NCBI GenBank assembly: GCA_945878845.1
Contig: CAMCUB010000012.1
Coordinates: 21,886-85,885, forward strand
Reading direction: 5' to 3'
Source: Erythrobacter sanguineus
Lineage (GTDB): Bacteria > Pseudomonadota > Alphaproteobacteria > Sphingomonadales > Sphingomonadaceae
DNA length: 64,000 nucleotides
Made by a program: the position numbers and the translations under genes. A model generated the notes under the pieces. The model did not search any database and had not been told where the DNA came from. It saw nothing but the letters and a program-made list of their open reading frames with translations. Below are positions 1 through 8,086 of this stretch, in pieces. The first letter of the stretch is position 1, and the number at the start of each line of letters is the position of its first letter.

Positions 1-202
1 GCTCGAAGCGGCGCTTGTCGTTCTCCTCGACCACCGCGTGCAAAAGCGTTTCGGTGGTCGGGAGCCCCTCGCGCTGCAAGGCGGCGAGCACATCCACGAC
101 CGGCGCTCAGCCTGCGGGATCGAGGCGCAAGCCGCCCTTCTCCGGGGCATGGCGGAGCCAGTAGGACAGGGCGCGCGAGCGCTTGGCGAGTTCCTGCGAC
201 AT
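1..202 (-). pseudogene. kptA: KptA/Tpt1 RNA 2'-phosphotransferase, N-terminal part, interrupted by an in-frame TGA
   Basis: The minus strand from the ATG at 202-200 reads MSQELAKRSRALSYWLRHAP and then EKGGLRLDPAG, the N-terminus of KptA/Tpt1 enzymes, which transfer an RNA 2'-phosphate to NAD. Codon 32 (109-107) is TGA where the family normally has Trp after the LDxxG stretch. The same frame then stays open to the window edge and still reads like KptA (APVVDVLAALQREGLP, then HAVVEENDKRRFE). A single G-to-A change in a TGG codon would explain it. It could be a true nonsense mutation or a base-call error. The C-terminal part lies outside the window. Identity is recognised from memory of the family; the stop codon is seen directly. 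Confidence 0.8.
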
Positions 203-250
203 GGCCAAGCGCTGTTGCAAATTCGCGCCCGCTGGGCAATCGCTGCGCCG

Positions 251-721
251 ATGATCGCCCGCCTGCCGGTTCTTGCCCTCCTCGCCCTCCTCGCCGCCGC
301 GCCGCTGGCCGCGCGCGAAAGCCTCGGCGTCTATGACAGCTGGGCGGCGTTCAAGGATGCCGCGCCGGCGCGCTGCTATGCCATTGCCAAGGCCGAAGCA
401 AAGGGCGCTGCCCCCGCCTATGCGACTGTCTCGCTGTGGCCCGACAAGGGCGTGCGCGGGGCGGTGCATCTGGTGCTCTCGCGCGAGGTGGCGGACAAGG
501 CTCGCGTCCGGCTCGCGGTGGGCGACAAGCGCTTCGACCTCGTCGCCAAGGGCCGCAATGCCTGGGCGGCGGACGCGCGCGGGGACGCCGCGATTGTCGC
601 GGCGATGCGCTCGGCCACCCGCATGACCGTGTCGGGCGGCGGCTTTACCGACCGCTACACGCTGGCAGGCGCGGCGACCGCCATTGATGCGGCGACCGTC
701 GGCTGCGCGAAGCGCGGCTGA
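251..721 (+). CDS. Secreted protein, possibly invasion-associated locus B (IalB)-like
   Basis: A 156-aa protein starting at ATG 251, chosen because it opens directly with a signal peptide (MIARLPVLALLALLAAAPLAA, cleavage near residue 21). An upstream in-frame start would put the signal peptide far inside the protein. The mature part has SWAAFKD near its start, a CYAIAK segment and a second Cys near the C-terminus, which could pair with the first. This pattern resembles small IalB-like periplasmic proteins of sphingomonads. The assignment is tentative and no catalytic motif is visible. It lies 69 bp upstream of rlmN on the same strand. Confidence 0.7.
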   Translation: MIARLPVLALLALLAAAPLAARESLGVYDSWAAFKDAAPARCYAIAKAEAKGAAPAYATVSLWPDKGVRGAVHLVLSREVADKARVRLAVGDKRFDLVAKGRNAWAADARGDAAIVAAMRSATRMTVSGGGFTDRYTLAGAATAIDAATVGCAKRG

Positions 722-790
722 CCAGCAAAGGCTCGTGCGCCAAGCGCTGACTGGTCAAATGGGGCACTTGCCCCTATATGCCGCGCACCC

Positions 791-2062
791 ATGGCCGATA
801 CTGCACTCATGTCCATCCCGGGCCTCGTCGACCCGGTCCCCGCTTCGCGCGACATCACGCCGCGCGCTGACGGCCGCGTCGACCTGATCGGCCTCCCCCG
901 CCCGCGCATCCGCGAGCTGTTCGCCGAAGCCGGCCTCGACGCCAAGGCCGCCAAGCTGCGCGCCAAGCAGGTGTTCCACTGGCTCTACCACCGCGGCGTC
1001 ACCGATTTTGAGGCGATGACCGACATCGCCAAGCCGATGCGCCCGTGGCTTGCCGAACGTTTCGTGATCGGCCGCCCCGATGTGGTCGAGGCCCAGCACT
1101 CGGTCGACGGCACCCGCAAGTGGCTGCTGCGCACCGCCGACGGCCACGATTTCGAGATGGTGTTCATCCCCGACGAGACCCGCGGCACACTCTGCGTCTC
1201 GTCGCAGGTCGGCTGCACCCTCACCTGCTCCTTCTGCCACACCGGCACGATGAAGCTGGTGCGCAACCTCACCCCCGGCGAGATTGTCGGCCAGGTGATG
1301 CTCGCCCGCGATGCGCTGGGGGAATGGCCGCGCGGCACGATGATCTCCGATGCCGACGTGATCGACGAAGATGACGAGGCGGGCCACTACACCGCCGACG
1401 GGCGCCTGCTTACCAACATCGTGATGATGGGCATGGGCGAGCCGCTCTACAATTTCGATCACGTGCGCGACGCGCTGAAACTGGTGATGGACGGCGACGG
1501 CCTCGCCCTCTCCAAGCGCCGCATCACGCTCTCGACCAGCGGCGTCATTCCGATGATGGAGCGCTGCGGCGAGGAGATCGGGGTGAACCTTGCCGTCAGC
1601 CTTCACGGCGTGCGCAAGGAAGTGCGCGACGAGCTGGTGCCGCTCAACAAGAAATACGGCATCGAGGACCTGCTGCAGGCCTGCGCCGACTATCCCGGCG
1701 CGAGCAACGCGCGGCGGATCACCTTCGAATATGTGATGATCGCAGGGAAGAACGACAGCGACGATGACGCGCGCGAGCTGGTCCGGCTGCTGCGCCAATA
1801 CAACCTTCCCGCCAAGGTCAACCTCATCCCCTTCAACCCCTGGCCGGGTGCGGGCTACGAAACCTCCGCGCCCGACCGCATCCGGCGCTTCTCCGAGATC
1901 GTCTTCGAAGGCGGTTTCTCCGCTCCGGTGCGCACCCCGCGCGGGCGCGATATCGACGCGGCTTGCGGTCAGTTGAAGACGGCCGCCGAGAAGAAGTCCC
2001 GCGCCCAGCGCGACCGCGAGGCGGCGGCAGCCGCGATTGACGCTCCTGCAGCAGAAGCGTAG
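791..2062 (+). CDS. rlmN: Dual-specificity RNA methyltransferase RlmN
   Basis: A 423-aa radical-SAM enzyme that methylates C2 of A2503 in 23S rRNA, and A37 of some tRNAs, in the cytoplasm. The signature CxxxCxxC is visible as CTLTCSFC near residue 147. The conserved [11 protein letters not shown], the SLHG segment and the C-terminal resolving Cys in AACGQL are also present. Length is slightly above the usual 370-400 aa because of an acidic insert ([15 protein letters not shown]) and an Ala/Glu-rich tail. The start is ATG 791; an in-frame ATG at 809 is an alternative. The gene ends 28 bp before the next start and is probably co-transcribed with what follows. Confidence 0.97.
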   Translation: MADTALMSIPGLVDPVPASRDITPRADGRVDLIGLPRPRIRELFAEAGLDAKAAKLRAKQVFHWLYHRGVTDFEAMTDIAKPMRPWLAERFVIGRPDVVEAQHSVDGTRKWLLRTADGHDFEMVFIPDETRGTLCVSSQVGCTLTCSFCHTGTMKLVRNLTPGEIVGQVMLARDALGEWPRGTMISDADVIDEDDEAGHYTADGRLLTNIVMMGMGEPLYNFDHVRDALKLVMDGDGLALSKRRITLSTSGVIPMMERCGEEIGVNLAVSLHGVRKEVRDELVPLNKKYGIEDLLQACADYPGASNARRITFEYVMIAGKNDSDDDARELVRLLRQYNLPAKVNLIPFNPWPGAGYETSAPDRIRRFSEIVFEGGFSAPVRTPRGRDIDAACGQLKTAAEKKSRAQRDREAAAAAIDAPAAEA

Positions 2063-2090
2063 TTTCCCGCGCAGCCAAAGGAGGATCGGC

Positions 2091-2657
2091 GTGGCAGCTT
2101 TTGCATCGAAGTTCGCGGCTCTGATCGCCCTTGCAGCGCTTGTGGCGGCACCGCTGCCTGCCGAAGCGCAGTTCGGCGGCATTCTGGGCAGCGGCAAGCG
2201 CGGCGCGGACAAGGCCGACGCCTGCGGCAAGGGCAAGAAGGGCGACAAGGGACGCGGGATCGTCGGCGGCTTGCTCGGCGGCGCGGTCGACCAATTGGCG
2301 CGCTCGGCCAACCTGCCCTCTTTCGTGCCAGTGCCGGAATTCTCCGACCAGATCACCGAAAGCATCGCCTGCAAGCTCGACCCCGAAGAGCAGAAGCAGG
2401 CCGCCGAAGCGACGCTTGCCGTGACCCGCACCGATGACAGTGCGGACGCACCGGAAGTGGGCGCGTCCGCCGCTTGGACTTCGAACTCGCGCGAGAATGT
2501 AAGCGGCACTTCGACCGTCACTTCGCGCCAGGGCGCAAGCGGCGGGACGGATTGCATCACCGTCACCGATGTGGTGATCGTCGAAGGCGAGGAAACCCGC
2601 GCCGAAAAGCGCATGTGCCGCGCTCCGGGGTCGGCGCGCTATTCGATTATCGCATGA
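2091..2657 (+). CDS. Secreted protein with a 17-kDa-antigen-like C-terminal domain
   Basis: A 188-aa protein using GTG 2091, chosen because a strong ribosome site (AAAGGAGG, 2077-2084) lies at the right distance. The protein then begins with a clean signal peptide ending ...APLPAEAQ. The middle is Gly/Lys rich with a short glycine-zipper-like stretch (GIVGGLLGGAV). The C-terminal part (DCITVTDVVIVEGEETRAEKRMC) resembles the end of bacterial surface-antigen domains, with two Cys that may pair. Probably envelope-located. Function unknown. The stop overlaps the next start as ATGA. Confidence 0.75.
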   Translation: MAAFASKFAALIALAALVAAPLPAEAQFGGILGSGKRGADKADACGKGKKGDKGRGIVGGLLGGAVDQLARSANLPSFVPVPEFSDQITESIACKLDPEEQKQAAEATLAVTRTDDSADAPEVGASAAWTSNSRENVSGTSTVTSRQGASGGTDCITVTDVVIVEGEETRAEKRMCRAPGSARYSIIA

Positions 2658-3358
2658 TGCGCTGCCCGGCTGCGCTGGCCGCATTCGCGCTGCTGACGGC
2701 GGCCGCCCCGCCGATGGACCCGGACAATCCGACCTGCCCGGCCGAGCCTGACTTCGGCCCCAAGACCGCGATGGTTCTCACCCCGGCTGACCGCGACGGA
2801 AAGCGCGTGCTGCTGGCCGAAGGCGCGATCGATTCCTCCCTCCCCGCCCGCCTCAAGGCCGCGATAGAGGCCGACGAGCGGATCGAGGAAGTGTGGCTGC
2901 GCAGCCGCGGCGGCAATGCGCGGGCGGGCAACGAGGCAGGCAAGATCATCCGCTCCTATCGCGGGATGCTCACCCGCGTGCCCGCCGGCTGGGCGTGCTT
3001 TTCGGCCTGCAATTTCGTGTTCATGGGGGGCGACCGCCGGGTGGTGGATGACGGCGGGGTGTTCATGGTCCATATGTTCACCCATACCGGCGACCGCGCC
3101 GCGATCAACGACGTGGTGATCGAGGGCAGCAAGGCCACCACCGAATATATCGCCAGCATCGAGCAATCCTCGGCCCTGCTGGCGAGCGAGGACAATGATT
3201 TCCTGATCCGCATGGGGATCAGCCGCAAGCTGCTGACCGACATCATGTACCGGCAGCAGGCGGTGAAGAGCGAGGACAACCCCTCGACCCGTTATTGCCT
3301 CTCTCAGGCCGAGGTGCGCACCTACAACGTGATGCCGCTCGAAAAGTCCGCGCCCTAG
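2654..3358 (+). CDS. Periplasmic ClpP/crotonase-fold-like protein (COG3904 type)
   Basis: A 234-aa protein whose ATG (2654) overlaps the previous stop by four bases, which implies translational coupling. It has a short signal peptide (MMRCPAALAAFALLTAAAPP). The core contains RSRGGNARAGNEAGKII, then GWACFSACNFVFMGG and FMVHMFTH. This is the arrangement seen in predicted periplasmic proteins with a ClpP-like fold, where a Ser after an Ala/Cys-rich turn and a later His are candidates for the active site. No substrate can be inferred. It sits in a five-gene run with tight spacing. Confidence 0.7.
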   Translation: MMRCPAALAAFALLTAAAPPMDPDNPTCPAEPDFGPKTAMVLTPADRDGKRVLLAEGAIDSSLPARLKAAIEADERIEEVWLRSRGGNARAGNEAGKIIRSYRGMLTRVPAGWACFSACNFVFMGGDRRVVDDGGVFMVHMFTHTGDRAAINDVVIEGSKATTEYIASIEQSSALLASEDNDFLIRMGISRKLLTDIMYRQQAVKSEDNPSTRYCLSQAEVRTYNVMPLEKSAP

Positions 3359-3960
3359 TGCCCGCCTGCACCGATCCCGACACCATCGCCTTCTATCAGG
3401 CCCGCGCGCCGCACTATGTGCTGAAGTTCGGACAGGCGCACTCCTACCAGCTCGACCCTTTCCTCGACCGTCTGCCACCCGGCGGCCGCGTGCTCGAACT
3501 CGGCTGCGGCGGCGGGCAGGATGCGGCGCGGATCAAAGCGCGCGGCTTCATCGTCGACGCCACCGACGCGACGCCCGCGATGGTCACCAAGGCCAATGAG
3601 CGCTGGAACGTGGGCGCGCGGGTGATGGCCTTCGATGAGCTGAAGGCCGAGGCCGCCTATGATGGCGTCTGGGCCCATGCCAGCCTTCTCCATGTCCCGC
3701 GCGCCGCGCTCCCTGACGTCCTCGCCCGAATCCACGGCGCGCTCGCCCCGGGCGGGTGGCATTTCGCCAGCTACAAGCTCGGCGAAGCGGAAGGCCGCGA
3801 CGCCTTAGGCCGGTTCTACAACTTCCCCTCGGCCGAATGGCTCGCCGCGCAATATGCCGCAATCCCCGGCTGGCATATTGCTGAGACCCGCCGCTATCAG
3901 GCGGGAGGGTTCGACAATGTCGAACGTGACTGGATCGATCTTATCGTGAGCAAGCCATGA
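3358..3960 (+). CDS. Class I SAM-dependent methyltransferase
   Basis: A 200-aa protein starting at GTG 3358, which overlaps the previous TAG by one base. No other start fits the methyltransferase N-terminus. Motif I is VLELGCGGGQDAARI (residues ~47-61). Asp/Ala pairs of the nucleotide pocket follow (VDATDATPAM), then a post-motif AHASLLHVPRAAL and ALAPGGWHFASYK. This is the Methyltransf_11/25 layout. The substrate is not identifiable. The stop overlaps the MOSC gene start by four bases. Confidence 0.88.
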   Translation: MPACTDPDTIAFYQARAPHYVLKFGQAHSYQLDPFLDRLPPGGRVLELGCGGGQDAARIKARGFIVDATDATPAMVTKANERWNVGARVMAFDELKAEAAYDGVWAHASLLHVPRAALPDVLARIHGALAPGGWHFASYKLGEAEGRDALGRFYNFPSAEWLAAQYAAIPGWHIAETRRYQAGGFDNVERDWIDLIVSKP

Positions 3961-4598
3961 CCCGCTGGACCATCGAGGCCGTCTGCGCCGGCACTGCCCG
4001 CCCCTTCAACGGCGCCGAGCTGAGCGCGATCCAGAAGCGCCCAAGGCAAGGCCCCGTGCAGATCCATGCCGAGGGCCTCGCCCCCGACGAGCAGGCCGAC
4101 CGCCGCGTCCATGGGGGGCCGGAGATGGCGCTCCACCTCTACCCGCTCGATCACCACGATTGGTGGCGGGGCGAGATCGGCGCGTCGGCGCTGCTGGACG
4201 AGCCCGGCGGCTTCGGCTCGAACCTCGCGATAGCCGGGCTCACCGAGGATCACGTCCATATCGGCGACCGCTTTGCTTGCGGAACCGCGCTCATCGAAGT
4301 CAGCCAGCCGCGCCAGCCGTGCTGGAAGATCGAGCACCGCTTCGGCCACAAGGGCATGGTCGCCGCGATAATCCGGACGGGCCGCTGCGGCTGGTATTTC
4401 CGCGTGATCGAACCGGGCGAGGTCGCCGCGGGCGATTCGCTCGAACGCATCGCCATCGGCGCGCCCGAATGGAGCGTTGCGCGGGTGTTCCGCGCGCTGG
4501 TGGTGGGCAAGGCGACGCCCGAAGAGCTCGCCGCGCTTGCCGCGCTCGCCCCGCTCAGCCCGAAACTGCTTGCAAAAGCAGCAGCTTCGCAGCGATAA
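3957..4598 (+). CDS. MOSC domain-containing protein (YiiM-like)
   Basis: A 213-aa protein with the MOSC fold found at the end of molybdenum-cofactor sulfurases and in YiiM proteins. Visible landmarks are DRRVHGGPEMALHLYP near residues 48-63, GGFGSNLAIAGL, the VSQPRQPCWKIEHRF segment with the conserved Cys, and GRCGWYFRVIEPGEV. Such proteins bind or move sulfur or molybdenum-cofactor-linked groups; YiiM reduces N-hydroxylated bases. The ATG at 3957 overlaps the methyltransferase stop (ATGA). A molybdopterin enzyme lies about 2.2 kb downstream. Confidence 0.88.
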   Translation: MTRWTIEAVCAGTARPFNGAELSAIQKRPRQGPVQIHAEGLAPDEQADRRVHGGPEMALHLYPLDHHDWWRGEIGASALLDEPGGFGSNLAIAGLTEDHVHIGDRFACGTALIEVSQPRQPCWKIEHRFGHKGMVAAIIRTGRCGWYFRVIEPGEVAAGDSLERIAIGAPEWSVARVFRALVVGKATPEELAALAALAPLSPKLLAKAAASQR

Positions 4599-4732
4599 TC
4601 CGCTTTTGGCGCGGGGGCGGGAATAGGCGCCGAACCTGAACCGTTTCCCCACTGTGTCGTTCATGCAGCATTCGAGTTTGATGAACGAAAACAGCAGGGC
4701 TCCATCGGGGAGCCGCCACAAGGACACGGATC

Positions 4733-5209
4733 ATGAAACATCTCGCCCTCCTCGCCGCCGCTGGTTCGATGGCCGCCTTCGCCGCTCCGGTGCAGGCTGC
4801 AGAGCTGCCCGGCGCCCCCTCGCCCCTCTTCGCCAGCTACAACGCTGCCCCCGCCAACTACGCGCCCGTCGCCGCCTATGGCGATGACGACTGGGACGAC
4901 GACCGCGACTATCGCCGCGACCGCCGCTATGACCGCCGCGACTGGCGCGATGATCGCCGCGATCGCCGCGAATATCAGCGTGATCGCCGCCTGAGCCGGG
5001 GCGACCGCGTGTGGCGCGGCGAGGATGGCCGCTACCGCTGCCGCCGCGATGATGGCACCACTGGCCTCGTGATCGGCGCGGTCGGCGGGGCCCTCCTTGG
5101 CCGCACCATCGACACCCGCGGCGACCGCTCGCTCGGCACGCTGCTCGGCGCAATCGGTGGCGGTCTGCTCGGCCGCGAGGTCGACCGCGGCGAAGCGCGC
5201 TGCCGCTAA
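4733..5209 (+). CDS. Secreted glycine-zipper protein with a mixed-charge repeat tract
   Basis: A 158-aa protein with a signal peptide (MKHLALLAAAGSMAAFAAPVQA). Residues ~50-90 form a low-complexity tract of alternating Asp and Arg with Tyr/Trp (DDDWDDDRDYRRDRR and similar). The C-terminal third has two glycine-zipper helices (GLVIGAVGGALLG and LGTLLGAIGGGLLG) typical of Gly-zipper_2TM/Rick_17kDa proteins. An outer-membrane or periplasmic location is likely. The tract resembles those in the secreted proteins at 42657 and 43791. Function unknown. Confidence 0.85.
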   Translation: MKHLALLAAAGSMAAFAAPVQAAELPGAPSPLFASYNAAPANYAPVAAYGDDDWDDDRDYRRDRRYDRRDWRDDRRDRREYQRDRRLSRGDRVWRGEDGRYRCRRDDGTTGLVIGAVGGALLGRTIDTRGDRSLGTLLGAIGGGLLGREVDRGEARCR

Positions 5210-5276
5210 GCCTTGAAGGGAAGCGCGCCGCTCTCGCCTATTGAAGCGCGCCCCCCCGCCTGTTAGGTCTGATGTC

Positions 5277-6071
5277 ATGCCCCTCTCCCCCGACAGCAGC
5301 GCACCCCCTCCTCGCCCCGCCGTCCTCGTGACCGGCGGGGCGACCCGTATCGGGGCGGCGATCGTGCGCCGCTTTGCCGCAGCGGGCTGGCACACGGTGA
5401 TCCATTACCGCAGCTCAGCCACCGCGGCCGAGGCGCTTGCCGCACAGCTCCCCAGCGCCGAGACGATCGGCTTCGACCTTGCCGATGATGACGCCGCGCT
5501 AGCCGCGATCACCGAGCTCGCCGCGCGCACGCCCGGCTGGCGGTGCCTCGTCAATTCGGCCTCGGTTTTCGATTACGATCCTGTAACCGCACTCGACCCG
5601 GCGACGAACCGGGCAGCGATGCAGATCAACGCTCTTGCCCCGGCCCGGCTCGCCCAAGCCTTTATCGCCCTGACGGCGAAAAGCGGTGCGCTGCGCAGCG
5701 TGATCAACGTCACAGACATGAAAATTGAAAATACGAACCCCGATTTCTTCAGTTACACCATGTCCAAACACGCGCTGGCAGCCACCATCGGCATGCTGGC
5801 CAAGGGGAATTTTGATGGGGACGTCAGGGCCTATGGCCTTGCTCCCGGCGCTGTGCTGGCCAGCCACGACCAGCGCGAGGAGGAGACCGAGATTTCACAC
5901 CGGATGAACCTCCTCGCCCGCAAGACCGGGCCTGAGGAAATCGCCGATGCGGCGCTGTTCCTTGCGAGCGGCGCGCTGGCGAACGGGCAGAGCCTGTTCA
6001 TCGACAGCGGCCAGCACCTGATGGACCAGCCGCGCGACGTGATCTGGCTCGCTCGCGAACAGCAGGCCTGA
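5277..6071 (+). CDS. SDR oxidoreductase of pteridine reductase/FolM type
   Basis: A 264-aa short-chain dehydrogenase. The start ATG 5277 is preferred; an in-frame TTG at 5241 would only add a Pro-rich leader. The dinucleotide site is TGGATRIG (residues 19-26), with the Arg position typical of NADPH-using pteridine reductases. The catalytic set is Asp147, Tyr160 and Lys164 (VTDMK, then YTMSK). Asp-Tyr spacing is 13, as in PTR1/FolM, in place of the usual Ser of SDRs. This suggests reduction of dihydropterin or dihydrofolate-like substrates, by inference. It directly precedes a cytochrome b and a molybdopterin enzyme. Confidence 0.82.
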   Translation: MPLSPDSSAPPPRPAVLVTGGATRIGAAIVRRFAAAGWHTVIHYRSSATAAEALAAQLPSAETIGFDLADDDAALAAITELAARTPGWRCLVNSASVFDYDPVTALDPATNRAAMQINALAPARLAQAFIALTAKSGALRSVINVTDMKIENTNPDFFSYTMSKHALAATIGMLAKGNFDGDVRAYGLAPGAVLASHDQREEETEISHRMNLLARKTGPEEIADAALFLASGALANGQSLFIDSGQHLMDQPRDVIWLAREQQA

Positions 6072-6081
6072 GGGGGTATTG

Positions 6082-6813
6082 ATGGCCAAGAAGCATGCAC
6101 TTTCAACCCGCCTATGGCACTGGGTGAACGCGGTCGCGATCATCGTGCTGTTCATGACCGGGCTCAATATCTCGAACGCGCACCGGAACCTCTACTGGGG
6201 CCAATACGGGTTCGACCCCGCCGACGCCTGGCTCCACGTGATCCGCTTCCCCGGCTGGGCGACGATCCCGGGGCATTACAACCTCGCCCTCGCGCGCGAC
6301 TGGCACATCACCATGGCCTGGCCGTTCGGGATCGGCGTGCTGTTCATCTGGGTGGCGATGCTGGTCAACGGCCACTTCCGCCGCGACCTGACGACCTCGC
6401 CGAAGGACTGGACGCCGGGGGCGGTGATCGCTTCGATCAAGGCGCATTCGGGCCCGAATGCTGGCGCGCATCACGGCTACAATTCGGTCCAGAAGATCCT
6501 CTACGGCGGCGTGTTCGGTGTGCTCTTGCCGCTGATGTTGATCTCCGGGCTCGCGATCAGCCCGGGCGCGGGCGGCTATGCGCCGTGGCTGATTGACCTG
6601 TTCGGCGGCCGCCAGAGCGCGCGCTCGCTGCACTTCATTGCCGCATGGGGCATCTTCGGCTTCTTCGTGATCCACATCCTTCTCGCCCTCACCGACTGGC
6701 GGCTGATCCTCGAGATGTTCACCGGCGGTAAGCGCGAGAGCGCTGCCCCGCCACCTCCTCCCCAGCCCGACCCCATTCCCGCCGCCGACGAAGGAGCCCC
6801 CGCCCATGGTTGA
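6082..6813 (+). CDS. Cytochrome b561-like membrane protein (molybdoenzyme partner)
   Basis: A 243-aa protein starting at ATG 6082, with GAGGGGG some 6 bp upstream. It has about four hydrophobic helices carrying the expected heme-ligand His residues: RLWHWVNAVAI near the N-terminus, DWHITMAWPF, and SLHFIAAWGIFGFFVIHI near residues 174-191. The C-terminus is a Pro-rich cytoplasmic tail. The family passes electrons between a periplasmic molybdoenzyme and the quinone pool. The stop overlaps the following molybdopterin gene by 8 bp, so the two are almost certainly a pair, comparable to MsrQ-MsrP in arrangement although not clearly the same family. Confidence 0.88.
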   Translation: MAKKHALSTRLWHWVNAVAIIVLFMTGLNISNAHRNLYWGQYGFDPADAWLHVIRFPGWATIPGHYNLALARDWHITMAWPFGIGVLFIWVAMLVNGHFRRDLTTSPKDWTPGAVIASIKAHSGPNAGAHHGYNSVQKILYGGVFGVLLPLMLISGLAISPGAGGYAPWLIDLFGGRQSARSLHFIAAWGIFGFFVIHILLALTDWRLILEMFTGGKRESAAPPPPPQPDPIPAADEGAPAHG

Positions 6814-7555
6814 CCTGCCGCGCCGCTCGCTGCTTGCCGGGATCGCCGCTCTGGGCGCCTCGGCCTGCACCAAGATCAACGAAAGCGAGGCTGCCGGCAG
6901 CCTGTTCAAGGCGGCCGAGGATGGCCACCGCGTGCTCCACCGCGCGCTCGCGGGCAAGCAGGGCCTCGCCAAGGAATTCACGCGCGACCAGCGCTCGCCC
7001 ACATTCCGCGGGAATGGCTCGGTGACGGTCGCCGATCCCTTCTATCAGGACCAGCTCGCCAAGGGCTTCCCCGACTGGAAACTCGAAGTGCGCGGGCTGG
7101 TCGAAAAGCCGCTGGCGCTCGGCCTTGCCGAGGTCAAGGCGCTCCCCCAGCGCACCCAGATCACCCGCCACGACTGTGTCGAGGGCTGGAGCGCGATCGG
7201 CGAATGGCAGGGCGTACAGCTCGGCGCGCTGCTCGATGCCGCCAAGGTCAAGGAGAGCGCCAAGTTCATCGTCTTCCGCTGTGCCGACACGCTCTACGGG
7301 CGCGACTATTACGAGAGCATCGACATGGTCGATGCCTATCACGCGCAGACCATCATCGCCCACTCGCTGAACGGCGAGCCGCTGCCCGAGAAGAACGGCG
7401 CGCCCTTGCGCATGCGGATCGAGCGCCAGCTCGGCTACAAGCAGGCCAAGTATGTGAAGGCGATCGAGGCGGTCACCAGCTTTGACCAGATCGGCCAGGG
7501 CGGCGGCGGCTTCTGGGAGGATGTGGCCGGCTACCAGTGGTACGCCGGGGTCTGA
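6806..7555 (+). CDS. Tat-exported molybdopterin-dependent oxidoreductase (sulfite-oxidase fold)
   Basis: A 249-aa protein with a twin-arginine signal (DLPRRSLLAG, Arg6-Arg7) and a Cys at 21 that could be a lipidation site (ASAC). The oxidoreductase_molyb core follows, with TRHDCVEGWSAIGEW; Cys124 is the expected molybdenum ligand. RIERQLGYKQAKYVK matches the family's C-terminal pocket. Start ATG 6806 has AAGGAG upstream. It is the periplasmic catalytic partner of the preceding cytochrome b. The substrate is unknown; YedY/MsrP-like methionine-sulfoxide reduction is one possibility. Confidence 0.9.
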   Translation: MVDLPRRSLLAGIAALGASACTKINESEAAGSLFKAAEDGHRVLHRALAGKQGLAKEFTRDQRSPTFRGNGSVTVADPFYQDQLAKGFPDWKLEVRGLVEKPLALGLAEVKALPQRTQITRHDCVEGWSAIGEWQGVQLGALLDAAKVKESAKFIVFRCADTLYGRDYYESIDMVDAYHAQTIIAHSLNGEPLPEKNGAPLRMRIERQLGYKQAKYVKAIEAVTSFDQIGQGGGGFWEDVAGYQWYAGV

Positions 7556-7564
7556 CGAGGGGTC

Positions 7565-7999
7565 TTACGGCAGGTCGCGCAGCGATGCCGCCCAGCCATC
7601 CGCGATCATCTCCTCCAGCACGGCAAGGTCGATGTCGGCGAGCTTGTTGACATAGAGGCAGCTTGAGCCTTGCGAGAACTTGCCGAGGCGATCCAGAGCG
7701 CTCTTCAGGCGCGCCTCGTCCTCGGGGGTCCGGCATCCGGCCGACAGATAGAGCGAATGCTTGGCCTTGCGCGGGCTGAACCCGATCCGCAGCGAATGCA
7801 CCTTGCGACCACTATCATAGGTTGTGGAATACTCGCCGTAGCCAATGATGGTCGGCCCCCACATCTTCGGCGCTTCGCCGGTCACCTTGCGGAATAGGGC
7901 ATCGAGCACAAGCGCATCTTCGCGCTTGGCCGGCGGTTCGACGCCCGCGATGAATTCTTCGACTGCAACCTCTGTGATCGTCGTCTTGCCTTCAGCCAT
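7565..7999 (-). CDS. DUF1801 domain protein
   Basis: A 144-aa cytoplasmic protein, convergent with the molybdopterin gene. It shows the DUF1801 (YdhG-like) pattern: EEFIAGVEPPAKREDALVLD near the start, MWGPTIIGYGEY in the centre, FSPRKAKHSLYLSAG, and GSSCLYVNKLADIDLAVLEEM at the end. The fold binds small molecules but the biochemical role is unknown. No operon partner on this strand. Confidence 0.85.
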   Translation of the reverse strand: MAEGKTTITEVAVEEFIAGVEPPAKREDALVLDALFRKVTGEAPKMWGPTIIGYGEYSTTYDSGRKVHSLRIGFSPRKAKHSLYLSAGCRTPEDEARLKSALDRLGKFSQGSSCLYVNKLADIDLAVLEEMIADGWAASLRDLP

Positions 8000-8086
8000 C
8001 CGAGCCTCCCTGCCGCAAGTCCGTGATATTGCGAAAGCCGCCTCTCCGTCTACGCTTACCCTCGAAGCATCCTAGAAAGGAGCATC

